Assembly (NCBI GenBank): GCA_947385775.1
Contig: CANDMI010000039.1
Span: forward strand, 1-34,746
DNA: 34,746 bases
Reading direction: 5' to 3'
DNA from: an uncultured Eubacterium sp.
GTDB lineage: Bacteria; Bacillota; Clostridia; Lachnospirales; Lachnospiraceae
The notes beneath the pieces were generated by a model. That model saw only the letters and a list, made by a program, of their open reading frames with translations, had not been told where the DNA came from and made no database searches. Numbering within the stretch: the stretch's first letter is position 1; the number at the start of each line of letters is the position of its first letter. This document shows, piece after piece, positions 1-5,463 of this stretch. The position numbers were made by a program, and so were the translations under genes.

Positions 1-170
1 GATTTTCGGGCAGGGATGCCCGAAAAAGGGGATTGCGCCATGGATGGCGGTCAATCCCCGATCCGTCCGGCATTGAAATCCTTGCATAGAACGCCTAGAA
101 CTTCTTATATCCCGGAGCCGGAACATCCGGACGGGCCTGCTGCCTGTTTCCAGCGTCCTGGAAGTAAAAA
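1..170. repeat. Partial foldback-type repeat at window edge, with two hairpins
   Basis: Non-coding. Two hairpins follow each other directly: a perfect 10-bp stem (3-12 with 17-26, loop GGGA), then GGGGATTG (28-35) pairing with CAATCCCC (52-59) around an inner CGCCA/TGGCG stem. From about 61 the sequence resembles the right half of the foldback element at 4753-4985: both have CCGTCCGG, then about 25 nt later TAGAACTTCTTA, then a C/G-rich stretch ending near CAGCGTCC or AAGCGTCC. The centre is not conserved relative to the other copies, and a left arm would lie outside the window. Relationship is by eye only. Confidence 0.5.
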
Positions 171-238
171 ATTCTATTATTTTGCCGGATAATTGCCTAT
201 TATTTATCATTTATACTGTAAATCCCCCCATAAAAAGC

Positions 239-274
239 AACGCAAGCCAAAGGCTTAATCCCCCAGCTTGCGTT
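239..274 (-). terminator. Probable terminator of the feo operon (bidirectional)
   Basis: A 9-bp perfect stem, AACGCAAGC (239-247) and GCTTGCGTT (266-274), encloses an 18-nt loop. Read on the minus strand it follows the last feo gene by about 30 nt and leads into TGCTTTTTA; on the plus strand it is followed by TTTTTATT, so it could also stop transcription entering from the left. Confidence 0.7.
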
Positions 275-303
275 TTTATTTATCTTATTAATTCTTTTAA
301 ATC

Positions 304-438
304 TTAATGACATCCTCCATGGCATCGGCTACAATCTCCGCCACATCTGAATCTGCCCTGTTTTTTATCCCGCGCGACATTCCGGATGGCTAAGCCCACC
401 AGACAAAACACCGCAGCGCCTACAACAAACGTTCCCAT
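304..438 (-). CDS. FeoB-associated Cys-rich membrane protein (44 aa)
   Basis: A 44-codon gene. The product starts MGTFVVGAAVFCLVGLAIRN, a single hydrophobic helix, followed by a basic linker and a C-terminal cluster CGGDCSRCHGGCH with four cysteines and two histidines. This is the layout of the FeoB-associated Cys-rich membrane protein family found downstream of feoB in Firmicutes. The role is thought to be in ferrous iron uptake, perhaps metal binding or FeoB complex assembly, but is not well established. A GGGAGAGG ribosome site sits 4 nt before the ATG. It lies about 110 nt after feoB and just before the operon terminator, so it is probably the last gene of the operon. Confidence 0.85.
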   Translation of the reverse strand: MGTFVVGAAVFCLVGLAIRNVARDKKQGRFRCGGDCSRCHGGCH

Positions 439-549
439 AAATCCTCTCCCTTCTTTTCGGCTTTCACAGACATTCCATTTATATTCCTGATATCAGGATA
501 CCATATTTTTGAGCCGGACGCATCGTAAATTTTTTCCATTTTTTACGCA

Positions 550-2724
550 TTATGCCGCGGCTTTTACGCCTGCCTTTAACGTCCCTCTTTCTTTATATGG
601 ACGAAACAGCAGATAGAGGAATGCCGCAGCAGCCACCGTCGCCGCGATTGTTCCTATGCCAAACCGCCCTTCTGTAAAAAATAAGCCAAACTGGTAAATG
701 CAAAGCGATACGACATAGGCAAGGCCGCATTGGTAGCCGATCGCAAATAAAAACCACTTGTTATTGTTCATTTCCCGTTTGATCGCACCCATTGCCGCAA
801 AGCACGGAGCGCATAATAAATTAAACACAAGGAAGGAATACGCCGCTACCGCCGTCATCGCCCCGGAAAGCGCCGACCAGATTTCCGCGCCGTCCTCCGC
901 GACCTCGGCAAATCCAAATAATATGCCAAAGGTCGCCACGACGTTTTCCTTTGCGATTAATCCGGTGACCGCCGCAACCGCCATTTTCCATTCCCCCCAT
1001 CCAAGCGGAGAAAAAACCGGCGCGATCACGCCGCCAAGCGCCGCAAGGATGCTTCTGTCAAGCTGCCCGTCTTCCAGCATCGCAAAGCTTCCATCCACCC
1101 AGCCAAAGCCCTGCAAAAACCAAAGGACGACGGTTGAAAGCAAAATAATCGTGCCCGCTTTTTTTATAAAGGAAAACCCCCTCTCCCACATGCTTCGGAG
1201 TACGTTTCCGGCAGTCGGCATATGGTATGCCGGAAGCTCCATTACAAACGGCGCAGGATCTCCCGCAAACAGTTTCGTTTTCTTTAAGATGATGCCAGAA
1301 CAGATGATCGCCGCGATCCCGACAAAATAAGCGCTCCAGGAAACCCATCCCGCGTTGCCAAAAAACGCGCCCGCAATTAAGGCAATGATCGGAAGCTTTG
1401 CTCCGCAGGGCACAAAGGTCGTAGTCATAACGGTCATTTTCCGGTCCCTGTCATTTTCAATCGTGCGCGAGGCCATGATCCCAGGCACGCCGCACCCGCT
1501 GCCAATCAGCATCGGGATAAAGGACTTGCCGGATAAGCCGAATTTACGGAAAATCCGATCCATAATAAACGCAACCCGCGCCATATAGCCGCATGATTCC
1601 AAAAAAGCCAAAAAGAAAAACAAAACAAGCATCTGCGGCACAAATCCCAAAACCGCCCCAACGCCTCCCACAATGCCATCCGCCACAAGCCCGGTAAGCC
1701 AGCCCGCGCACCCGATGGCCTCTAATCCGCCTGTAACGCCCGGTACGATCCATTCCCCGAATAAAACGTCATTCGTCCATCCGGTCAAAAAATCCCCCAC
1801 CGTCGACACCGACACATAATAGACCAAAAACATCACCGCCGCAAAGATCGGCAGCGCGGCAAAACGGTTGGTGACTACGCGGTCAATTTTATCAGACACA
1901 GACAGCGTTTGCTTTGCGCCGCCATTTACGAGACATTCCCCTATGATCGAAGAGATATATTCGTAGCGTTCATTTGTGATCACGCTTTGCGCATCGTCGT
2001 CAAAAATCTCCTCCATCCTTTGAATCTGCGCCGACACATCCGGCGTTTTCTTCAAGATCTTCTTTAACGGCACACTAATTTTTTCATCCTTTTCCAAAAG
2101 CTTAATCGCAAAAAACCGCCTTTGCTCCGGCTGCATCCCTACAAGCTCGTTTTCAACAGACTGTATGACTTCCTCGGCCTTTTTCGAAAAACAGGAAAAG
2201 GGAGAAAATTGATCCGAATCCTTTTTTCGCCCCTTTTGCCCCGCAATCGCAACTGCCCTTTGCGCCGCTTTTGAAACGCCTGTGCCTTTTAACGCAGAAA
2301 TCTTAAAAACCTCGCAGCCCAGCTTTTTACTTAATTTTTCTGTATGTATCTGATCGCCGCATTTTTCCAGCAAGTCCGCCATATTCACCGCCACCACGAC
2401 CGGGATTCCAAGCTCCAAAAGCTGCGTGGTAAGATAGAGGTTTCGTTCCATGTTTGTGCCGTCCACAATGTTTAAGATCACATCCGGACGCTGCGCGACC
2501 AGGTAATCGCGGGCGACGACCTCCTCCAATGTATAGGGAGACAACGAGTATATGCCCGGCAGATCCATAACGGTCACCTCCTTATGCCCCTTTAATCTCC
2601 CCTCCTTTTTTTCCACCGTAACCCCCGGCCAGTTTCCCACAAACTGGTTGGAGCCGGTCAACGCGTTAAAAAGCGTCGTCTTCCCGCAGTTTGGATTTCC
2701 TGCCAGTGCAATCTGAATCGCCAT
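550..2724 (-). CDS. feoB: Ferrous iron transport protein B
   Basis: FeoB is the membrane GTPase and permease that carries Fe(II) into the cytoplasm. The 724-residue product starts with a G domain: G1 GNPNCGKTT at residues 9-17, G3 DLPG at 54-57, and G4 NMAD at about 114-117. A helical linker follows, then a polytopic membrane part with the two Gate-type repeats, including the 'SGCGVPGIMASRTIEN' and 'LCAPCFAAMGAIKREM' segments. Length is normal for the family. I chose the ATG at 2724 over the in-frame ATG at 2772 because AAAGGAG lies 9-10 nt upstream of it and the protein then starts right at the G domain. Two feoA genes precede it and a Cys-rich accessory gene follows. A palindrome at 2802-2815 lies in its leader. 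Confidence 0.97.
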   Translation of the reverse strand: MAIQIALAGNPNCGKTTLFNALTGSNQFVGNWPGVTVEKKEGRLKGHKEVTVMDLPGIYSLSPYTLEEVVARDYLVAQRPDVILNIVDGTNMERNLYLTTQLLELGIPVVVAVNMADLLEKCGDQIHTEKLSKKLGCEVFKISALKGTGVSKAAQRAVAIAGQKGRKKDSDQFSPFSCFSKKAEEVIQSVENELVGMQPEQRRFFAIKLLEKDEKISVPLKKILKKTPDVSAQIQRMEEIFDDDAQSVITNERYEYISSIIGECLVNGGAKQTLSVSDKIDRVVTNRFAALPIFAAVMFLVYYVSVSTVGDFLTGWTNDVLFGEWIVPGVTGGLEAIGCAGWLTGLVADGIVGGVGAVLGFVPQMLVLFFFLAFLESCGYMARVAFIMDRIFRKFGLSGKSFIPMLIGSGCGVPGIMASRTIENDRDRKMTVMTTTFVPCGAKLPIIALIAGAFFGNAGWVSWSAYFVGIAAIICSGIILKKTKLFAGDPAPFVMELPAYHMPTAGNVLRSMWERGFSFIKKAGTIILLSTVVLWFLQGFGWVDGSFAMLEDGQLDRSILAALGGVIAPVFSPLGWGEWKMAVAAVTGLIAKENVVATFGILFGFAEVAEDGAEIWSALSGAMTAVAAYSFLVFNLLCAPCFAAMGAIKREMNNNKWFLFAIGYQCGLAYVVSLCIYQFGLFFTEGRFGIGTIAATVAAAAFLYLLFRPYKERGTLKAGVKAAA

Positions 2725-2801
2725 TTTCCTTATCTCCTTTCCGAAAAATAATCTTTCTATGTTTGTTGCCATTAATCATCATTTTTCTATGCTATTTAAT
2801 A

Positions 2802-2815
2802 TTAGTATACACTAA
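2802..2815. promoter_or_regulatory. Candidate metal-repressor operator before feoB
   Basis: TTAGTATACACTAA has the same TTAGT/ACTAA half-sites as the site overlapping the operon promoter at 3454-3467, with one central base changed. It lies between the second feoA and feoB. It resembles a binding site for a DtxR/MntR-type metal-dependent repressor, but the regulator is not in the window and the assignment is inference. It could control an internal feoB promoter or act as a secondary site. Confidence 0.5.
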
Positions 2816-2838
2816 CCAACAGTGAAAAAAAATATGCT

Positions 2839-3060
2839 CTATGCCACCTCGATCATTTCAGCGTCCGCTTTGCGCAGGGACAGTTCATAACCGCGCACGG
2901 TCACTTCCACCGGGTCGCCAAGCGGCGCCACCTTTCTTACATAAATGGAAACCCCCTTTGTGATCCCCATATCCATGATCCGCCTTTTTACCGGCCCTTC
3001 TCCTGTCAGCTTTTGGACTATGGCGGTCTGCCCTACCTTCACATCTTTTAACGTTTTCAT
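2839..3060 (-). CDS. feoA: FeoA-domain protein (second copy)
   Basis: A 73-residue SH3-like FeoA protein. FeoA is a small cytoplasmic partner needed for FeoB-dependent Fe(II) uptake. Visible family marks are the opening 'LKDVKVGQTAIVQKL', the 'KRRIMDMGITKGVSI' helix-turn, and 'GDPVEVTVRGYELSLRKADA' near the end. The ATG follows GGAGCGGAGT. It sits between another feoA and feoB on the same strand. The leader contains half of an alternative hairpin with the end of the upstream gene (see 3076-3169). Confidence 0.93.
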   Translation of the reverse strand: MKTLKDVKVGQTAIVQKLTGEGPVKRRIMDMGITKGVSIYVRKVAPLGDPVEVTVRGYELSLRKADAEMIEVA

Positions 3061-3075
3061 ACTCCGCTCCTAAAC

Positions 3076-3169
3076 TTATACTCACGATCACTAAAATTTG
3101 CCAATAACGCCGACTCACGAGCGTTGTTATCTTGAGTCATATGGTAAACTTTATCGCTCGTGAGTATAA
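3076..3169 (-). promoter_or_regulatory. Mutually exclusive stem-loops between the two feoA genes
   Basis: The end of the upstream feoA and its 3' flank (3155-3169) can pair with either of two downstream segments in the minus-strand mRNA. CGCTCGTGAGT at 3155-3165 is an exact 11-bp complement of ACTCACGAGCG at 3113-3123; TCGTGAGTATAA at 3158-3169 is an exact 12-bp complement of TTATACTCACGA at 3076-3087. The second partner lies just upstream of the ribosome site of the next feoA. The exclusivity follows from the overlap of 3158-3165. A regulatory role (translational coupling or mRNA stability) is inference. Confidence 0.5.
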
Positions 3170-3375
3170 ATAAAAATTTTATTCGCCATGTCTTTTCCGA
3201 TCGCGATTCTGGAATCTTTGATATTGACGATCATATTCCCGCCAATATCCGTCACTACGGCCACAGCCGCGCCGATCACAAATCCAAGGCTTTCTAAAAA
3301 CCTGCGCGTATCCTCTTTGCCACCAACCTTTTTCACGGTTGCTTCCTCTCCGCTCTTTATCATAGATAACGGCAT
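3151..3375 (-). CDS. feoA: FeoA-domain protein (first copy)
   Basis: A 74-residue FeoA/SH3-like protein. It has 'MIKSGEEATVKKVGG', 'RRFLESLGFVIGAAVAVV' and 'GGNMIVNIKDSRIAIGKDMANKIFI', matching the core fold. As a partner of FeoB it would act at the cytoplasmic face in Fe(II) uptake. It is the first gene after the consensus promoter at 3456-3484. Carrying two divergent FeoA proteins before feoB is common in Clostridia; the copies differ enough that they may be separate subunits rather than recent duplicates. Confidence 0.92.
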   Translation of the reverse strand: MPLSMIKSGEEATVKKVGGKEDTRRFLESLGFVIGAAVAVVTDIGGNMIVNIKDSRIAIGKDMANKIFIYTHER

Positions 3376-3455
3376 AAATCCACCTTCTTTCTAAACTGAT
3401 TTAAAAACTGCACGCTTTGGGCGGCGCTTTTATTTATGTTCCGCTTACTGTGATT

Positions 3456-3484
3456 AGTATATACTAACTTTCATTAGTTGTCAA
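3456..3484 (-). promoter_or_regulatory. Consensus sigma-A promoter of the feo operon with overlapping operator
   Basis: On the minus strand, TTGACA (3479-3484), a 17-nt spacer and TATACT (3456-3461) form a near-perfect housekeeping promoter. The -10 lies inside the perfect palindrome TTAGTATATACTAA (3454-3467), so a protein bound there would block RNA polymerase. The same motif recurs before feoB. An iron-responsive DtxR-family repressor is the likely ligand by analogy with other feo operons; this is not shown by the sequence. Confidence 0.75.
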
Positions 3485-3575
3485 GAGCTTTTTTTAATAA
3501 TGTACAGATACAGTGAAGCCGAAAGCTAAAATATAACAAAATGCATTTCACAGTGCGCTTTCAAAATCCCTTTAT

Positions 3576-3626
3576 CGCAAAAAAAGAACGCGGGAAAAAC
3601 GAAAAATATTTTCATCTTTCCTGCGT
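3576..3626 (-). terminator. Rho-independent terminator of the PRTase gene
   Basis: On the minus strand ACGCAGGAAA (3626-3617) pairs with TTTCCCGCGT (3597-3588), 10 pairs with one G-T wobble, and is followed by TCTTTTTTTG (down to 3576). It begins about 20 nt after the stop codon of the upstream gene. Confidence 0.75.
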
Positions 3627-3644
3627 CCGTTTGATCCTTGCGCT

Positions 3645-4286
3645 TTAAAGCTTGGAGTACCCATACCCGTTCACTACAGCCTCGATTTTATTTCCCTGCT
3701 TGCAGAACGGGCATTCCGCCTTCGGGAAGGTCTGATAGCCGATCACGTCATTGCCGTCGAATAACGACCTTACCTTTATGTTGTTGACCACATCCACCGT
3801 ACTAAAAATCGAGCCGATTCCTTCCACCAACCCGCCGTAATACTGGATGCCTTCTAAGCTCCTTCTTATCGTCTCGCCTGTAGTGGTGGTGGCAAGCAGT
3901 AAAATCACATGCTTTCCGGCGATCATATTTTTGGTGTTGTCGCGGAATATCATCTGATTGTCTCTGCTTTGCTCCGGTGAAATGACATAAATCGTCTTAT
4001 GCTGGTTTGTCGAAGCGATCTGTTCTTTTTCAAACTCTTTGCCCAAAAAAGCCCCGACCACCTCTGTGCCGTCCATACATACGATCGTATCCGCGTAGCT
4101 GATATGTCCAAATTTATGCGCTAAGATCTTAGCCGCCTCCTCAGCTTCCTGGATACGCGATTTCATTCCGGTTACGTCAATATAAAAATTAATATGTGAA
4201 TTGCTCGTCGCAAAATGCCCTGGTATTGCATGTAAAGCCAGCATATTGCTTTCCTTTGAATAAAATTTCACCAAACGTCCTTCCAT
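3645..4286 (-). CDS. Orotate phosphoribosyltransferase-like protein
   Basis: A 213-residue type I phosphoribosyltransferase-fold protein of the kind labelled orotate phosphoribosyltransferase in Clostridia. The core is recognisable ('DTIVCMDGTEVVGAFL', 'KHVILLLATTTTGETIRRSLE', 'YYGGLVEGIGSIFS'). In the PRPP loop the usual acidic pair before the TTG turn is replaced by Leu-Ala, so orthodox catalysis is doubtful. The C-terminus has a CPFC pair, possibly half of a zinc site, and ends in GYGYSKL. From memory, other clostridial members share these changes. GGAAGGAGG precedes the ATG by 6 nt. It stands alone, with its own promoter and terminator; no pyrimidine genes are nearby, so a role in pyrimidine synthesis is unproven. 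Confidence 0.75.
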   Translation of the reverse strand: MEGRLVKFYSKESNMLALHAIPGHFATSNSHINFYIDVTGMKSRIQEAEEAAKILAHKFGHISYADTIVCMDGTEVVGAFLGKEFEKEQIASTNQHKTIYVISPEQSRDNQMIFRDNTKNMIAGKHVILLLATTTTGETIRRSLEGIQYYGGLVEGIGSIFSTVDVVNNIKVRSLFDGNDVIGYQTFPKAECPFCKQGNKIEAVVNGYGYSKL

Positions 4287-4331
4287 TATGAACCTCCTTC
4301 CTTTCTATCACCTTGTTCCAGTTCCTAATGC

Positions 4332-4360
4332 ATTATATCAAAATCTATTTACTGTGACAA
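4332..4360 (-). promoter_or_regulatory. Promoter of the PRTase-like gene
   Basis: Minus strand TTGTCA (4355-4360), 17-nt spacer, TATAAT (4332-4337), about 45 nt upstream of the ATG at 4286. It lies just outside the foldback element that starts near 4395. Confidence 0.8.
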
Positions 4361-4394
4361 CCGTTAATTTTTGGGGGTTTTGTGCAAAGCGGAC

Positions 4395-4634
4395 GCTGAA
4401 GGATGGGGACAGGGGCTGGCTTCTGGTTCCAATTCCAGAATGTAAGAATCCCTAAGCGTTCTGCATTTACACATTCACAGCCGGACGGACGCGGCTCCTG
4501 ATACGCTCTGGCTTTGCCAGAGACGAACGGCGCCACTTACGGCTTCGCCGCCTGTCTATCACGCAGAACGCTAAGGGATTCTAACACTCTTCCATACGTC
4601 ACCAAAAGCCAGCCCCTGCCCCCATCCCCCAGCT
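4395..4634. repeat. Foldback element 1 (about 240 bp, arms about 70 bp)
   Basis: The left arm (4395-4464) and right arm (4563-4634) are imperfect inverted repeats; for example AAGAATCCCTAAGCGTTCTGC on the left matches the reverse complement of the right arm at all but about two positions, and the GGATGGGGACAGGGGCTGGC outer part also pairs. Between them is a 98-nt centre with a perfect CTCTGGC-TTT-GCCAGAG hairpin and a CGGC-TTC-GCCG hairpin. The centre is about 85% identical by eye to the centre of the element at 4753-4985 read on the other strand. No credible gene lies inside. It could be a non-autonomous mobile element (MITE-like) or encode a structured RNA. Confidence 0.8.
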
Positions 4635-4752
4635 GGTTTTCAAAAGCGTTACACCACTCCCGTCAGGCGCTTTCAAAGAAGAAACACCCCCTGTCAGCTG
4701 GGCGTACAGAAAACTCTTTCAAAATTTTACTGTTTCGCATATGAAACACAGC

Positions 4753-4985
4753 CTGGAGAGGGAATCTGCCCGGGCTGGCTGGGCGTATGGAGGAATGTTT
4801 AGAAGTTCTTCGTATTCTGCTTGAAACACAGGCGGCGAAGCCGTAAGCGGCGCCGTTCGCCTCTGGCAAAGCCAGAGCGTATCAGGCGCCGCATCCGTCC
4901 GGTCATGAAAACGCAAACGCAGAATACTTAGAACTTCTTACATTCTGAAATGGCCCAACCAGACCGGGCAGATTCCCTCTCCAAG
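4753..4985. repeat. Foldback element 2 (about 233 bp), opposite orientation
   Basis: Arms 4755-4820 and 4919-4982 are inverted repeats: GGAGAGGGAATCTGCCCGG at the left outer end matches the right outer end exactly when reversed, and AAGTTCT--GTATTCTGC recurs at the inner end. The centre (4821-4918) is 98 nt, the same length as in element 1, and keeps CTCTGGC/GCCAGAG plus GCGGCGCC (4848-4855) against GGCGCCGC (4886-4893). Arm sequences differ from element 1 but still pair within the element. Lying directly after the response-regulator gene at 5061, it may also end transcription of that operon, where no ordinary terminator is visible. Confidence 0.8.
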
Positions 4986-5060
4986 CGTCCCGCTCGCAAC
5001 AACCTAAAACCTTCCCCATTTCCATTTTCCTTCCCTTTCCAAGCCCTCAGCGCCCTCCTT

Positions 5061-5450
5061 CTACTGCCCCATCTCCTCAAACACCCGGTCTATCCGTAAA
5101 AGCAGATCCTCCGAACAAAACGGCTTCAATATGTAATCGCAGATCCCAAGCTTCGCGCTCTTTAAAACAACCTCCTTGCTCTCCACCCCCGTAAGCATGA
5201 TCACCGGTATATCCGCCCACTCCTTCACGGCGCGGATTTCCTGCAAGGTCTCTATCCCGTCCTTATGCGTCATCTGGATATCCAGCAAAATAAGCTCCGG
5301 TATTTCCAGTTCCAGATACCGTAAAGCGCGCTCCCCAGAATTGACCGTAACCACATCATAATGGTCACGCAGGGTATTGACGATCCGGGTTAAGACAACC
5401 GCCGTATCGTCCACCGCCAAAATGCGCTTTTTTTCTTGGAATCCATGCAT
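5061..5450 (-). CDS. Stand-alone response-regulator receiver
   Basis: A 129-residue CheY-type receiver with no output domain. The acidic pair is D14-D15, the phospho-acceptor D57 ('LILLDIQM'), the switch threonine T87 ('MLTG') and the lysine K109 ('LKPF'). It starts 13 nt after the hybrid kinase stop codon. An in-frame TGA directly precedes the ATG at 5450, fixing the start there or later, and the nearest AGGAGG is about 20 nt away inside the kinase gene, so translation is probably coupled. It is the natural last acceptor of the phosphorelay from the Hpt domain of the kinase. Output must be by protein contact; the target is unknown. Confidence 0.9.
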   Translation of the reverse strand: MHGFQEKKRILAVDDTAVVLTRIVNTLRDHYDVVTVNSGERALRYLELEIPELILLDIQMTHKDGIETLQEIRAVKEWADIPVIMLTGVESKEVVLKSAKLGICDYILKPFCSEDLLLRIDRVFEEMGQ

Positions 5451-5463
5451 TCAATTTGGCCCA

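Noticed and set aside
758-1330. 190-residue plus-strand frame inside feoB
   Set aside because: It is antisense to a clear feoB reading frame and has no family marks or ribosome site.
4345-4916. Several 60-76-residue open frames on both strands
   Set aside because: They lie across the foldback elements, mirror each other because of the inverted repeats, and have Pro/Arg/Ser-rich compositions without ribosome sites.
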